Part shown: positions 31,552 through 41,441 of the stretch, one piece after another | Layout: each line of letters starts with the position of its first letter | Numbering within the stretch: position 1 is the stretch's first letter | Source of the DNA: an uncultured Sphingomonas sp. | Lineage (GTDB): Bacteria; Pseudomonadota; Alphaproteobacteria; Sphingomonadales; Sphingomonadaceae | Direction of reading: 5' to 3' | DNA: 64,000 nt | Assembly: GCA_913776045.1 (NCBI GenBank) | Contig: CAJYOI010000016.1 | Span: 1 to 64,000 of the forward strand | Translations under genes and position numbers: made by a program | The notes under the pieces: generated by a model | The model's input: the letters and a program-made list of their open reading frames with translations, nothing else | Database searches by the model: none | What the model was told of the DNA's origin: nothing

Positions 31552-32079
31552 ATGCCCATTCGTCCCCTCCTCGCTGTCGCCGCGCTGCTGTCGGCCTCGA
31601 CCGCCCAGGCCCAGGCCCCCACCTGTATCCCGCAGCCGGAGGCAGAGGCGCTTTTCCTGGCGCTGGCGCCTGCGATGATCGGCAGCGTTGCAGCAACCTG
31701 CGCGCCGACTCTGCCCGCCAATGCCCTGCTGCGCCGCCCGGTCGATCAGTTGACGGCGAAATACACGGCCGAAAGCGAGACGGCTTGGCCACGCGCCAAG
31801 GAGGGTGCGCGCAAGCTGCTAGGTTCGCAGGGCGGTCAAATGGTCGACAGCGAACTCTTTCGCCCGATGGTTACGTCGATGATCGCGCCGATGCTGGCGA
31901 AAGAGGTCAAGGCAAAGGACTGCCCCAACATCGACCGCGTGCTCACGCTGATCGATCCGTTGCCGGCGAAAAACACTGCGGCGCTGGTCGTCACGTTGCT
32001 CGATATCTCCGGCGCGACGAAGCCTAAGGCGGGACGCCGGGCCGATTTTACTCTCTGCCCGCGCACGAGCCGACCGTGA
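31552..32079 (+). CDS. Secreted protein of unknown function
   Basis: The 175-residue protein starts [23 protein letters not shown], a clear signal peptide with a likely Sec cleavage at AQA. The mature part contains two pairs of Cys (TCIPQ, ATCAPT, KDCPN, TLCPR), probably forming disulfides, and is otherwise alpha-helical. It resembles no family I can name. An in-frame upstream start at 31492 lies inside ispDF; the signal sequence makes 31552 the right one. Its stop overlaps the next gene as GTGA. Confidence 0.72.
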   Translation: MPIRPLLAVAALLSASTAQAQAPTCIPQPEAEALFLALAPAMIGSVAATCAPTLPANALLRRPVDQLTAKYTAESETAWPRAKEGARKLLGSQGGQMVDSELFRPMVTSMIAPMLAKEVKAKDCPNIDRVLTLIDPLPAKNTAALVVTLLDISGATKPKAGRRADFTLCPRTSRP

Positions 32080-32618
32080 CCGACCGCCGCGACACAATCC
32101 TGCCGGCGGAATTGGTCGAAGCTGCCCGCCGCGTCATCGACTCCAACCGCGCCGCCGGTCGTCGGATCGCGACCGCGGAAAGCTGCACCGGCGGCCTGGT
32201 GGCAGCGGCGTTGACCGAAGTGCCGGGATCGTCCGACGTCTTCGTCGGCGGATTGGTAACCTATTCCAACGAGTCGAAGACCGCGTTGCTGAAGGTTTCG
32301 GGCGACGTGCTCGAGACGTTCGGCGCGGTGTCGGTCGCGACCGCGTGGCAGATGGCGCAGGGCGCGCTCGGCAAGTCGGAGGCCGATGTCGCAGTCGCTA
32401 TTACCGGAGTCGCCGGACCGGGCGGCGGCAGCGAGGCGAAACCGGTCGGTACGGTCGTGTTCGCCCGCGCCGAGCGGGGCGGCAACCCGGATCATGTCGT
32501 GGCGGATACTCGTCAGTTCGGCGATCTCGGCCGCGGCGGCGTGCGCCTTCAAGCGGCGCTGTGCGCGCTCGAACTGCTGCTGCCGGAAGCCGACGAGCCA
32601 GTCGCCGAATCGCCATAG
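32076..32618 (+). CDS. pncC: CinA C-terminal family / nicotinamide-nucleotide amidase (PncC)
   Basis: The 180-residue protein corresponds to the C-terminal CinA domain alone. It shows [40 protein letters not shown] (with the Ser and Lys of the active site), [23 protein letters not shown], and a C-terminal helix. PncC hydrolyses the amide of nicotinamide mononucleotide in pyridine-nucleotide recycling. The GTG start overlaps the preceding stop. Its last 70 bases are read on the other strand as the end of ratA. Confidence 0.9.
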   Translation: MTDRRDTILPAELVEAARRVIDSNRAAGRRIATAESCTGGLVAAALTEVPGSSDVFVGGLVTYSNESKTALLKVSGDVLETFGAVSVATAWQMAQGALGKSEADVAVAITGVAGPGGGSEAKPVGTVVFARAERGGNPDHVVADTRQFGDLGRGGVRLQAALCALELLLPEADEPVAESP

Positions 32619-33040
32619 AGTTTTGCGGCGCGATCCTCGAACGCGCCGATCATCTTTCTGAGCGCGCGGTCGAAGACCTGGCCGGCGATCATTTCGAACA
32701 TCCGGTTCTTGAACGCGAAGTCGACGCAGAAATCGACCATGCATCCGCCCTGCCCGTCCGGGCGGAATTTCCAGTCATTGCTCAAATACTGAAGTGGGCC
32801 GTCGACATAGTCGACATGGATATGCTCGGGCCGCGTCTTCTGAACGCGCGACGTAAAGCTCTCGCGCAGGCCTTTGAAGCCGACGATCATGTCGGCGACC
32901 ATCTCGCTGTCGCCGTCAGACCGCACCCGGATCGCGCTGACCCAGGGCAGGAACTCGGCATAGGCGCGCACGTCGGCGACAAGGTCGAACATCTGCTCCG
33001 GCGTATAGGGCAGATGTCGCGTTTCGTTATGCTTTGGCAA
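32549..33040 (-). CDS. ratA: RatA/Coq10-like START-domain protein
   Basis: The 163-residue protein has the START/Coq10 fold pattern: [57 protein letters not shown] and [22 protein letters not shown]. coli RatA has been linked to 50S/30S association, and the mitochondrial homologue binds ubiquinone; either role is possible. A serine-rich tail ([12 protein letters not shown]) overlaps pncC in antisense. The start is a TTG inside the end of lipA (14-base overlap), an arrangement seen in alphaproteobacteria. Confidence 0.86.
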   Translation of the reverse strand: MPKHNETRHLPYTPEQMFDLVADVRAYAEFLPWVSAIRVRSDGDSEMVADMIVGFKGLRESFTSRVQKTRPEHIHVDYVDGPLQYLSNDWKFRPDGQGGCMVDFCVDFAFKNRMFEMIAGQVFDRALRKMIGAFEDRAAKLYGDSATGSSASGSSSSSAHSAA

Positions 33041-33962
33041 GCTTGGCCTCGCGCGCCGCGCGCATCTTCGCGAAGTCGTCGCCCGCGTGGTAGCTCGAGC
33101 GCGTCAGCGGCGACGAGGCGACCAGCAGGAAGCCCTTGGCCCGCCCGATCGCGGCATAGGCATCGAACGCCGCCGGGGTCACGAAATCCTGGACCTTGGC
33201 ATGGCGCGGAGTCGGTTGCAGATATTGCCCCATCGTCAGGAAATCGATGTCGGCGCTGCGCATGTCGTCCATCACCTGATGGACCTCCAGACGCTCTTCG
33301 CCCAGCCCGAGCATGATGCCGGACTTGGTGAAGATCGACGGATCGAGCTTCTTGACCGACTCCAGCAGCCGCAGCGACGCATAGTAGCGCGCGCCCGGGC
33401 GGATCGTCGGATACAGCCTCGGCACCGTTTCCAGATTGTGGTTGTAGACGTCCGGCCGCGCCGCGACGATCGCCTCGACGGCGGCCTCGTGCTTGTTGCG
33501 GAAGTCGGGGGTCAGGATTTCGATTGTCGTCGTCGGATTGGCATTGCGCACCGCCTGGATCACCTTGACGAACTGCGATGCGCCGCCATCGGGCAGGTCG
33601 TCGCGATCGACCGAGGTGATGACGATGTGGTTGAGCCCCATCTGCGCCGCGGCATCGGCGACGTTGTTCGGCTCGTTCACGTCGACCTTGCGCGGCATCC
33701 CCGTCTTCACGTTGCAGAAGGCGCAGGCGCGGGTACAGGTGTCGCCCAGGATCATGACGGTCGCATGCTTCTTCGACCAGCATTCACCGATGTTCGGGCA
33801 GGCCGCTTCCTCGCAGACCGTAGTCAAGCTCTTGGATCGCATCAGCGCGCGCGTGGCGGCGAAACCGGCGCTGGTCGGCGCCTTCACGCGGATCCAGTCG
33901 GGCTTGCGCTGGCGCCCTTCTGCAGGGGCGGCCGGGCGGGCGAGCGGGCTCATCTCGTTCAT
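33027..33962 (-). CDS. lipA: Lipoyl synthase
   Basis: LipA inserts two sulfur atoms into octanoyl-lipoyl domains, using two [4Fe-4S] clusters and SAM. The 311-residue protein shows the auxiliary cluster motif [12 protein letters not shown], the radical-SAM motif [11 protein letters not shown], and [25 protein letters not shown] and GLGEERLEV. The start [10 protein letters not shown] at 33962 fits relatives; the frame is open further upstream (33980 is also an ATG). It supplies lipoyl groups for the pyruvate dehydrogenase found earlier in the window. Confidence 0.95.
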   Translation of the reverse strand: MNEMSPLARPAAPAEGRQRKPDWIRVKAPTSAGFAATRALMRSKSLTTVCEEAACPNIGECWSKKHATVMILGDTCTRACAFCNVKTGMPRKVDVNEPNNVADAAAQMGLNHIVITSVDRDDLPDGGASQFVKVIQAVRNANPTTTIEILTPDFRNKHEAAVEAIVAARPDVYNHNLETVPRLYPTIRPGARYYASLRLLESVKKLDPSIFTKSGIMLGLGEERLEVHQVMDDMRSADIDFLTMGQYLQPTPRHAKVQDFVTPAAFDAYAAIGRAKGFLLVASSPLTRSSYHAGDDFAKMRAAREAKLAKA

Positions 33963-34073
33963 CGCGCGCGAGATAGCCATCGTGGACGCGTCCGACAATG
34001 GCGGAACCGAATTGCGCAACATATGTTGCAAGCGCGAACCCGGCTCGATGCCAGTCAATTGCAGAGGATTTTC

Positions 34074-34703
34074 ATGACCCATTTCTCGGACCTGGTCGAC
34101 GGCTACTACCGCTTCCGTGGCGGCGAATGGCTGGAAGAGCGCGAACGATGGAGCGAACTCGCCGCGGGGCAAAGCCCGAAGGTGATGATCATCGCCTGTT
34201 CCGATAGCCGCGTCGACCCGGCGACCATCTTCGGCTCACGTCCGGGAGAAGTGTTCGTCGTGCGCAATGTCGCCGCACTGGTTCCGCCGTTCGACGAATC
34301 GGGTGGCCTGCACGGTGTCTCGGCGGCGCTCGAATTCGCGGTGACCAAGCTGAAGGTCGAGGAAATCCTGGTGCTCGGCCACGGCGCCTGCGGCGGCGTA
34401 AACGCGGCTCTGACCCAGAGCCTGGCCGACGCGAAGCCCGGCGAAGGCGGGTTCGTCGCCGAATGGATCGGCCTCCTCGACGACGCGCGCGAGAAGGTGG
34501 TTGCCGAACATGGCGTGTCCGATGCCGGCCAGACCGCGCTGGAGCAGGAAGGCGTCCGCGTCTCGATCGATAATCTCAAGACCTTCCCCTTCGTGCGGAA
34601 GGCGCTCGACGACGGCACGCTCAGCATCCACGGCGCGGTCTTCGCCATCGCCGACGGCAAGCTGCGTGTGCTGGAAGACAGCGATCAGTTCGTTCCCGCC
34701 TGA
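34074..34703 (+). CDS. Beta-class carbonic anhydrase
   Basis: This 209-residue cytosolic enzyme interconverts CO2 and bicarbonate. Zinc ligands and the catalytic Asp-Arg are visible as CSDSRVDP, and the remaining ligands as [23 protein letters not shown] and [24 protein letters not shown] are typical of the beta class. ATG 34074 follows GCAGAGG at a good distance. It is divergent from lipA and converges on the rhomboid-like gene. Bicarbonate made here feeds carbamoyl-phosphate synthesis by CarAB, though the genes are not adjacent. Confidence 0.93.
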   Translation: MTHFSDLVDGYYRFRGGEWLEERERWSELAAGQSPKVMIIACSDSRVDPATIFGSRPGEVFVVRNVAALVPPFDESGGLHGVSAALEFAVTKLKVEEILVLGHGACGGVNAALTQSLADAKPGEGGFVAEWIGLLDDAREKVVAEHGVSDAGQTALEQEGVRVSIDNLKTFPFVRKALDDGTLSIHGAVFAIADGKLRVLEDSDQFVPA

Positions 34704-34725
34704 TCGCGCGGCGGGGTGCCTGCGA

Positions 34726-35370
34726 TCAGGCGCCCCGCCATCGCCACAGCAAGAGCGGGCGACAGAGGATCAGGCCGAGCAGAAAGCCGCCGACAGGCGC
34801 CGCCGCCGCGATCGGCATCCCCGCCCGGACGCTCAGCACGCCGATCGCGAGATTGAGAACCGTCCACGCCGCAAGCAGCCACAGGACGTGGAGCAGCCAG
34901 CCAGGCACCGGCCCGACGTCGCTGGTCCGCTGCCGTCCGTATAATAGCGCATACGCACCGACGACTGCCGATGCCGCGCCGCTGGCGCCGATCATCGGCA
35001 CCGGTGACTGCGGCGCGACCGCCCATTGCGCCACGCAGGCCGCATAGGCGCCAAGCAGATAGAGGATCATCACGCCGCGGCTGCCGAGCGCATGTTCCGT
35101 GGCGACGCCGCAATATACGAGCGTGACGAGGTTGAAGGCGAGATGGAGCGGTCCGCCGTGGATCAGCGTGGCGCTCAGCGGAGTCAGGATGACGGGGACC
35201 AGCCCGGGAAGGTCACCGGCAAGCCCCAGGCTGGCGCGCGCCGGCATGAAACCGGCGTACAGCGCCGCATGCTGCTCCAACCCGAGCAATGTCACGATCA
35301 GGCTGACCATCGCCGTGATCCCCGCGATCGCGATCGTCGCGGGAGCAGCTTTGAAAAAGCCGGTCACCAC
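34726..35370 (-). CDS. Rhomboid-family membrane protein lacking the catalytic histidine
   Basis: This 214-residue protein has six hydrophobic segments and the rhomboid layout: HGGPLHLAFN (oxyanion region, 71-80) and GASGAASAVVGAYA with Ser-130 as nucleophile. In active enzymes the last helix carries His in an AHxGG motif. Here it reads APVGGFLLG, with Pro-192 at that position (codon CCT, one base from CAT). It is therefore probably an inactive pseudoprotease or has a different function. It follows the carbonic anhydrase convergently and lies 94 bases downstream of greA on the same strand. Confidence 0.78.
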   Translation of the reverse strand: MVTGFFKAAPATIAIAGITAMVSLIVTLLGLEQHAALYAGFMPARASLGLAGDLPGLVPVILTPLSATLIHGGPLHLAFNLVTLVYCGVATEHALGSRGVMILYLLGAYAACVAQWAVAPQSPVPMIGASGAASAVVGAYALLYGRQRTSDVGPVPGWLLHVLWLLAAWTVLNLAIGVLSVRAGMPIAAAAPVGGFLLGLILCRPLLLWRWRGA

Positions 35371-35377
35371 TTACTCC

Positions 35378-35452
35378 GTCCGTGCTGAGCCTGTCGAAGC
35401 AGCGTATTTTCGTTCGAGAAGAGCATCCCTTCGACAAGCGCAGGGCGAACGG
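35378..35452. repeat. Inverted repeat between rhomboid gene and greA
   Basis: GTGCTGAGCCTGTCGAAGCA at the left and TCCCTTCGACAAGCGCAGGG at the right are complementary over most of their lengths. The arms are separated by about 25 A/T-richer bases. It closely resembles a dispersed intergenic repeat familiar from sphingomonad genomes (CTGAGCCTGTCGAAG and its complement). It fills almost the whole gap between greA and the rhomboid-like gene and may end the greA transcript. Confidence 0.6.
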
Positions 35453-35464
35453 GAGCAGTCGGCG

Positions 35465-35941
35465 TCAGATGAACTCGATCTTGTTCACAAGGTAATATCG
35501 GTCGCCCGCCGGAACCGACACTTCGACCTCGTCCTCGACCTTGCGCCCGATCAGCGCACGGCCGAGCGGCGAATTGTAGCTGATCCGCCCGCTCTTCGCG
35601 TCCGCCTCGGTCTGGCCGACGATCTGGTACTTGATCGGCTTGTCGTCCTCGTCGAGCAACGTGACGGTCGCGCCAAACACGACCTTGTCACCCGACAGGT
35701 CCTTGGGGTCGATGATCTGCGCGCGGCTCAGCTTGTCCTCTATGTCGGCGATCGACGCCTCGATCTGACCCTGCCGTTCCTTCGCCGCATGATATTCGGC
35801 GTTTTCGGACAGGTCGCCGTGCGCGCGTGCTTCCTCGATCGCGTCGACGATCTGCGGCCGTTCTTCCTTCAGACGCTTCAGATCGGCGTGGAGCTTTTCA
35901 TACCCTTCCGCCAACATCGGCATCTTTTCGACGGTCGCCAT
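35465..35941 (-). CDS. greA: Transcript cleavage factor GreA
   Basis: GreA binds in the RNA polymerase secondary channel and stimulates cleavage of backtracked RNA. The 158-residue protein has the N-terminal coiled coil, with the acidic tip in [27 protein letters not shown], and the C-terminal globular domain ([51 protein letters not shown]). It lies 78 bases downstream of carB on the same strand, with a modest hairpin in between. Confidence 0.95.
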   Translation of the reverse strand: MATVEKMPMLAEGYEKLHADLKRLKEERPQIVDAIEEARAHGDLSENAEYHAAKERQGQIEASIADIEDKLSRAQIIDPKDLSGDKVVFGATVTLLDEDDKPIKYQIVGQTEADAKSGRISYNSPLGRALIGRKVEDEVEVSVPAGDRYYLVNKIEFI

Positions 35942-35973
35942 GTCGTAAATCCTTCAACGCCCCTTTCCCCAGA

Positions 35974-35993
35974 CGGGCTTCCCTGAAAGCCCG
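35974..35993 (-). terminator. Weak hairpin between carB and greA
   Basis: CGGGCTT and AAGCCCG form a seven-base stem around a six-base loop in the 78-base gap after carB. It lacks a strong T-run on the minus strand, so it may only reduce read-through from carB into greA or process the transcript. Confidence 0.3.
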
Positions 35994-36019
35994 CCCGCAC
36001 ATCAACCAGCTTGTGGGGA

Positions 36020-39000
36020 TCAGTTGTGCGACTGCGAATAATAGGCTTGCAGGGGACGTACTTCAAGGGAGGTCCGCCCGAGCGCCGCGATGGCCTGCGC
36101 CGCCGCAACGCTTGCCGACGCGGTCGTGAAATACGGCACCTTCTGCGCCAGCGCCGATTTGCGGATGTCCTGGCTGTCCTTCAGGCTCTGCCACCCCTCG
36201 GTCGTATTGAATATCAGCGCCACGTCGCCATCGCGAATTCGGTCGACGATGTTCGGGCGGCCCTGCGCGACCTTCAGCACCGGCTCCACGGTCACGCCGT
36301 TCGCCAACAGATAATCCGCCGTGCCGCCCGTCGCGATGATGTGGAAGCCCTGTTCGGCCAGGATGCGGACGCCCGGCAGGATCACCGGCTTGTCGCTGTC
36401 CTTCACGCTGACGAACACCGTGCCATCCTTCGGCAGCACCGTGCCCGCCCCCAACTGCGCCTTGGCGAACGCGATGTCGAAATCGCGATCGATTCCCATA
36501 ACTTCGCCGGTTGACTTCATTTCCGGTGACAGGACCGGATCGACGCCGGGGAAGCGGTTGAAGGGGAAGACCGCTTCCTTGACCGCGATGTGCCCGTCGG
36601 CCTTGGCGATCGTCGGCAGGTCGGCAAGTTTCTCGCCGGCCATGACCCGCGACGCGATCTTTGCGATCGGCGAGCCCACCGCCTTGGCGACGAAGGGCAC
36701 CGTGCGGCTGGCGCGCGGGTTGACCTCGATCAGGTAGACGACGCCGTCCTTCACCGCGAACTGGATGTTCATCAGGCCGACGACGCCCAGCGCGCGGGCA
36801 AGGGCGTCAGCCTGCCGCTCGATCTCCGCGATGACATCGGCCGGCAGGCTGTACGGCGGCAGAGTGCAGGCGCTGTCGCCCGAATGGACGCCGGCTTCCT
36901 CGATATGCTGCATGACGCCAGCGACGACCACGTCCGTCCCGTCGCAGATCGCATCGACATCGACCTCGATCGCGTCGCGCAGATAACTGTCGATCAGCAC
37001 CGGGGAATCGCCCGACACCTGGACCGCGGTTTGGATATAGTTGTCGAGCTGGGCGACGGTATCGACCACCTCCATCGCGCGCCCGCCGAGCACATAGCTC
37101 GGGCGCATCAGCACTGGGTAGCCGATCCGATCGGCCACCGCGATCGCCTCTTCCCGGCTCCGTGCGATGCCGTTGGCCGGCTGCTTGAGGCCCAGCTTGG
37201 CGACGAGGGCGGCGAAGCGCTCGCGGTCCTCGGCCAGGTCGATCGCGTCCGGGCTGGTGCCCAGGATCGGGATGCCCGCGGCTTCCAGCGCCTTGGCGAG
37301 ATTGAGCGGCGTCTGTCCGCCGAACTGGACGATCACGCCGACCAGCTCGCCCGCCTGCTGTTCGACGTGCAGGATCTCCAGCACGTCCTCGGCGGTCAGC
37401 GGCTCGAAATACAGGCGATCAGACGTGTCATAATCGGTGCTGACCGTTTCCGGGTTGCAGTTGACCATGATCGTCTCGAAGCCCGCGTCCGCCAGCGCGA
37501 AGCACGCGTGGCAGCAGCAGTAATCGAACTCGATCCCCTGCCCGATCCGGTTCGGACCACCGCCCAGGATGACGATCTTCCGCCGATCCGACGGCATAGC
37601 CTCGTTCTCGGGCTCGCCGAAGCTGGGCGCTTCGTAGGTCGAGTACATGTAAGGCGTCTTGGCCTCGAATTCGGCCGCGCAGGTGTCGATCCGCTTGAAG
37701 ACCGGACGTACGCCCAGCTTCAGCCGATGCTCGCGCACCTCGTCCTCGGTCACGCCGCCGGTCATCGCCTTCACCGCTTCGTGGATCAGGCCGGAGCCGC
37801 GCGCGATGCCGCGCTGCATGCCGCGCAGGTTCGCCGACTGGAGCGCCAGCCACGCGAGGCGCTTATCGCTGAAGCCCATCGCCTTCAGCCGGCGCATGCC
37901 CGCCGCGTCGATCGGCAGGCCGTCGGTGCAGACTTCCTTCTCGGCCGCGACGATCTCGGCGATCCGCTCCAGGAACCAGGGATCGAACTTGGCGATCGCG
38001 TGGATCTCGGCGACCGTGAAGCCCTCGCGCAGCGCCTGTGCCGCGACCAGCAAGCGGTCGGGAGTCGCGACGGCCAGAGCCGCCTCGATCTCCTCGCGCG
38101 GACGCCCGGCGATGCGATCGACGGTGTTGAAGCCGCTCAGGCCCGTCTCCAGCCCGCGCAGCGCCTTCTGCATCGATTCGTGGATGTTGCGTCCGATCGC
38201 CATGACTTCGCCGACCGACTTCATCGCGGTGCCCAGCGTCGCTTCGGCGCCCTTGAACTTCTCGAACGCGAAGCGCGGGATCTTGGTGACGACGTAATCG
38301 ATGGTCGGTTCGAACGACGCCGGCGTCGCGCCGGTGATGTCGTTGGTGATTTCATCGAGCGTATAGCCGACCGCCAGCTTCGCCGCGACCTTCGCGATCG
38401 GGAAGCCAGTGGCCTTCGACGCGAGTGCCGACGATCGGCTGACGCGCGGGTTCATCTCGATGACGATCAGGCGGCCGTCCTTCGGATTGACCGAGAACTG
38501 CACATTCGAACCGCCTGTTTCTACACCGATTTCCCGCAGGACCGCGATCGATGCATTGCGCATGATCTGGTATTCCTTGTCGGTCAGCGTCAGCGCCGGC
38601 GCGACGGTGATCGAATCGCCGGTGTGGACGCCCATCGGGTCGATATTCTCGATCGAACAGACGATGATGGCGTTGTCCGCACGGTCGCGGACCACCTCCA
38701 TCTCATATTCCTTCCAGCCGAGCAGCGATTCCTCGATCAGCACTTCGGTGGTCGGCGACAGGTCGAGGCCCTTGCGGACGATCTCGACGAACTCCTCGCG
38801 GTTGTACGCAATGCCGCCGCCGGTGCCGCCGAGGGTAAAGCTCGGGCGGATGACGGCGGGTAGCCCCGTGAACTCCAGCCCCTCCAGCGCCTCTTCCAGC
38901 GTGTGGGCGATGGCCGAGCGGGCGCTTTCCAGCCCGATCTTGGTCATCGCTTCCTTGAACTTCTGGCGATCCTCGGCCTTGTCGATCGCCTCGGCATCGG

Positions 39001-39352
39001 CGCCGATCATCGTGACGCCGAACTTCTCCAGCGTGCCATCGTGGAACAGCGCCAGCGCGGTGTTCAGCGCGGTCTGCCCGCCCATCGTCGGCAGGACGGC
39101 GTCGGGCCGCTCCTTCTCGATGATCTTGGCGACGACTTCGGGCGTGATCGGCTCAACATAGGTCGCGTCGGCCAGGTCCGGATCGGTCATGATCGTCGCC
39201 GGATTGCTGTTCACCAGGACGATGCGATAGCCCTCTTCCTTCAGCGCCTTGATCGCCTGCGTGCCCGAATAATCGAACTCGCACGCCTGTCCGATGATGA
39301 TCGGACCCGCGCCGATGACGAGGATGGTGGAGATGTCGGTGCGTTTAGGCAT
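36020..39352 (-). CDS. carB: Carbamoyl-phosphate synthase large subunit
   Basis: CarB makes carbamoyl phosphate from bicarbonate, two ATP and ammonia supplied by CarA, for pyrimidine and arginine synthesis. The 1110-residue protein contains two ATP-grasp halves ([44 protein letters not shown], then [42 protein letters not shown]). A C-terminal MGS-like regulatory domain ([18 protein letters not shown]) follows. Length is a little above the usual 1070. It is separated from carA by a small unknown gene. Confidence 0.97.
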   Translation of the reverse strand: MPKRTDISTILVIGAGPIIIGQACEFDYSGTQAIKALKEEGYRIVLVNSNPATIMTDPDLADATYVEPITPEVVAKIIEKERPDAVLPTMGGQTALNTALALFHDGTLEKFGVTMIGADAEAIDKAEDRQKFKEAMTKIGLESARSAIAHTLEEALEGLEFTGLPAVIRPSFTLGGTGGGIAYNREEFVEIVRKGLDLSPTTEVLIEESLLGWKEYEMEVVRDRADNAIIVCSIENIDPMGVHTGDSITVAPALTLTDKEYQIMRNASIAVLREIGVETGGSNVQFSVNPKDGRLIVIEMNPRVSRSSALASKATGFPIAKVAAKLAVGYTLDEITNDITGATPASFEPTIDYVVTKIPRFAFEKFKGAEATLGTAMKSVGEVMAIGRNIHESMQKALRGLETGLSGFNTVDRIAGRPREEIEAALAVATPDRLLVAAQALREGFTVAEIHAIAKFDPWFLERIAEIVAAEKEVCTDGLPIDAAGMRRLKAMGFSDKRLAWLALQSANLRGMQRGIARGSGLIHEAVKAMTGGVTEDEVREHRLKLGVRPVFKRIDTCAAEFEAKTPYMYSTYEAPSFGEPENEAMPSDRRKIVILGGGPNRIGQGIEFDYCCCHACFALADAGFETIMVNCNPETVSTDYDTSDRLYFEPLTAEDVLEILHVEQQAGELVGVIVQFGGQTPLNLAKALEAAGIPILGTSPDAIDLAEDRERFAALVAKLGLKQPANGIARSREEAIAVADRIGYPVLMRPSYVLGGRAMEVVDTVAQLDNYIQTAVQVSGDSPVLIDSYLRDAIEVDVDAICDGTDVVVAGVMQHIEEAGVHSGDSACTLPPYSLPADVIAEIERQADALARALGVVGLMNIQFAVKDGVVYLIEVNPRASRTVPFVAKAVGSPIAKIASRVMAGEKLADLPTIAKADGHIAVKEAVFPFNRFPGVDPVLSPEMKSTGEVMGIDRDFDIAFAKAQLGAGTVLPKDGTVFVSVKDSDKPVILPGVRILAEQGFHIIATGGTADYLLANGVTVEPVLKVAQGRPNIVDRIRDGDVALIFNTTEGWQSLKDSQDIRKSALAQKVPYFTTASASVAAAQAIAALGRTSLEVRPLQAYYSQSHN

Positions 39353-39376
39353 TTCTGGTTTTTGGTCCAGTTAAAC

Positions 39377-39664
39377 TCAGGGATTGCCAAGCTGGCCGTA
39401 ACCGGCGTTCAGCTTGCCAAACTTGCCTGCGTTGATTTGAGCAATAAGCTGCGTGACTTCATCATCGCTTACGGAGGCGGGCGGAACGAGCAAAACTGCG
39501 TCGGTTCTCCCACCGAGGGAAAGCTTGGCCCATGTCCAAGCTTTCTTCTCGAAAGCGGCGATCATCGACGCTTGGGCAGCCCCGTCACCCCAAATAAGGA
39601 TGTTGCGCGAAGCAATCGGGGCCGGTGCGATTTGTACCGGCGGCTGATCCGCGATGAAAATCAT
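39377..39664 (-). CDS. Small unknown protein between carA and carB
   Basis: The 95-residue product reads IASRNILIWGDGAAQASMIAAFEKKAWTWAKLSLGGRTDAVLLVPP, then a C-terminal helix (VSDDEVTQLIAQINAGKFGKLNAGYGQLGNP). It has no signal peptide and no family I recognise. Its ATG overlaps the carA stop (ATGA) and it ends 24 bases before carB, so it is expressed with both. Codon use is visibly less GC-biased than its neighbours, which fits later acquisition. A structural or regulatory partner of the synthase, or a passenger, are both possible. Confidence 0.6.
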   Translation of the reverse strand: MIFIADQPPVQIAPAPIASRNILIWGDGAAQASMIAAFEKKAWTWAKLSLGGRTDAVLLVPPASVSDDEVTQLIAQINAGKFGKLNAGYGQLGNP

Positions 39665-40860
39665 GCGACAGGCTTCAAGGCGCGAACAAACCGCTCGAAC
39701 AGATAGAAGCTATCCTGCGGCCCCGGACTCGCTTCCGGGTGGTACTGCACCGAGAACGCCTTGCGGTCGGTCAGTTCCAGCCCGGCGTTGCTGCCGTCGA
39801 ACAGCGACACATGCGTCTCGCGCGCATTCGCGGGCAGGCTGTCGCGTTCGACCGCGAAGCCGTGGTTCATCGACGTGATCTCGACTGCGCCGTCTTCCAG
39901 CCGCTTGACCGGATGGTTGGCACCGCGGTGGCCCTGGAACATCTTGGTCGTGCGCGCACCGACCGCGAGCGCGAGCAGCTGGTGGCCCAGGCAGATGCCG
40001 AACAGCGGCTTGTCCGTCTCCAGCAGCTGCCGGATCACCGGCACGGCGTATTCGCCAGTCGCGGCGGGATCGCCGGGGCCGTTCGAAAGGAAGATGCCGT
40101 CGGGGTTCAGCGCCATGATCTGGTCGTAGGTCGCAGTCGCCGGCACCACCGACACCTTAGCGCCGGCCTGAACAAGGTTCCGGAAGATGTTGTGTTTACT
40201 GCCGTAATCGATCGCGACGACATGCGGGCGAAAATCGCTTTCAGTGTGAACTTCGTGACCTTCGCCATCATAGCCGAAGCCCAGCCGCCACACGCCCCCG
40301 GCCCGATCCTCGCCCCAGCCGCCATGCGTCTCGCGCGTCACTGCCTTGGCGAGGTCCATGCCCTCCAGCCCAGGCCACTCGCGCGCCATCTGCTGGAGCA
40401 GCGGTATGTCGAACTCGCCGCTGGCCGAATGCGCGATCACGCCGTTGGGCGCCCCGCCGACGCGGATACGGCGGGTCAGTGCGCGGGTGTCGATGCCGGC
40501 GAGACCGATCCGCGCGTGCTTCTTCATCCAGTGATTCAGATGCTCCGCCGATCGGAAGTTCGACGGCTCGGTCACGTCCTCGCGAACGATCATGCCCAGC
40601 GCGTGGGGGTTGTCCGCCTCCACGTCGTCGGGGTTCGCGCCGACGTTGCCGATGTGCGGGAAGGTGAAGCAGATCATCTGACCCGCGAACGACGGGTCGG
40701 TCATGATCTCCTGATAGCCTGTCATCGCGGTGTGGAAGCAGACCTCGCCGACCGCCTGACCTTCGGCGCCGAATCCTCGGCCCCAAACGACCTCGCCACT
40801 GGCGAGGACTAGGACGCCGGTAGCGCCTTCAGGCACGGCAAGGGGATCGGCGGCAGCCAT
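39661..40860 (-). CDS. carA: Carbamoyl-phosphate synthase small (glutaminase) subunit
   Basis: CarA hydrolyses glutamine and channels ammonia to CarB. The 399-residue protein has the N-terminal CarA domain (GVLVLASGEVVWGRGFGAEG, EVCFHTAMTGYQEIMTDPSFAGQMICFTFPHIGN) and a class-I glutaminase with the nucleophile in FGICLGHQLLALA and the terminal His-Glu in QYHPEASPG. It starts the operon carA-small gene-carB. The divergent YqeY-type gene begins 100 bases away. Confidence 0.96.
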   Translation of the reverse strand: MAAADPLAVPEGATGVLVLASGEVVWGRGFGAEGQAVGEVCFHTAMTGYQEIMTDPSFAGQMICFTFPHIGNVGANPDDVEADNPHALGMIVREDVTEPSNFRSAEHLNHWMKKHARIGLAGIDTRALTRRIRVGGAPNGVIAHSASGEFDIPLLQQMAREWPGLEGMDLAKAVTRETHGGWGEDRAGGVWRLGFGYDGEGHEVHTESDFRPHVVAIDYGSKHNIFRNLVQAGAKVSVVPATATYDQIMALNPDGIFLSNGPGDPAATGEYAVPVIRQLLETDKPLFGICLGHQLLALAVGARTTKMFQGHRGANHPVKRLEDGAVEITSMNHGFAVERDSLPANARETHVSLFDGSNAGLELTDRKAFSVQYHPEASPGPQDSFYLFERFVRALKPVA

Positions 40861-40960
40861 GTCGGGCGGTCACTCCTGGGGTCGGTTGTTACGATGTCGC
40901 TAAGGCGCCGCCGCTAGGCCCCCTCGCCCGATCCGTCAACCGGCGGTATGGACTTGTCCC

Positions 40961-41413
40961 ATGATTCGTGACGATATCAAAGCCGCCCAGATCGCCGCCA
41001 TGAAGGCCGGCGACAAGGATTCCCGCAACGCGATCAGCCTGATCCAGGCCGCACTGAAGAACCGCGACATCGAAGCGCGCACCGGCAAGGCCCCGGACAG
41101 CGACGACGCGCTGGTGGTCGAGGTGCTGCAGAAGATGGTGAAGCAGCGCCGCGAATCGATCGACATGTATGAAAAGGGCGGCCGCCCCGAACTGGCGGCG
41201 GCCGAGGCGGCGGAAGTCGCGGTGATCGAGCGGTTCCTGCCCGCCGTTATGTCGGATGCGGAAACCACCGCCGCGATCGAGGCGATCAAGACCGAGATCG
41301 GCGCGTCGGGCATGAAGGACATGGGTCGCGTGATGGCGGAGCTGAAGGCGCGCCACGCGGCGAACTTGGACATGGCGAAGGCGAGCGGGTTGGTGAAGGC
41401 GGCGCTGGCCTGA
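40961..41413 (+). CDS. GatB/YqeY domain protein
   Basis: The 150-residue protein is a stand-alone YqeY-type domain: MIRDDIKAAQIAAMKAGDKDSRNAISLIQAALKNRDIE, DDALVVEVLQKMVKQRRESIDMYEKGGRPELAAAEAAEVAVIERFLP, and GMKDMGRVMAELKARHAANLDMAKASGLVKAAL. The GatB tail has been proposed to interact with tRNA in amidotransferases; the stand-alone protein has no agreed function. It is often found just upstream of dnaG, as here, 28 bases before the primase start. Confidence 0.93.
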   Translation: MIRDDIKAAQIAAMKAGDKDSRNAISLIQAALKNRDIEARTGKAPDSDDALVVEVLQKMVKQRRESIDMYEKGGRPELAAAEAAEVAVIERFLPAVMSDAETTAAIEAIKTEIGASGMKDMGRVMAELKARHAANLDMAKASGLVKAALA

Positions 41414-41441
41414 CCCTCCCTGCCCGTGGTAAGGGCGGCGG

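Noticed and set aside
32549-33040. RatAB toxin-antitoxin pair
   Set aside because: The RatA-like gene has no RatB partner next to it and is coupled to lipA; START-domain housekeeping function is more likely.
36590-38863. Very long open frame on the opposite strand to carB
   Set aside because: It is fully antisense to a well-conserved gene, is Arg/Asp/His-rich with no domain, and such shadows are expected in GC-rich DNA.
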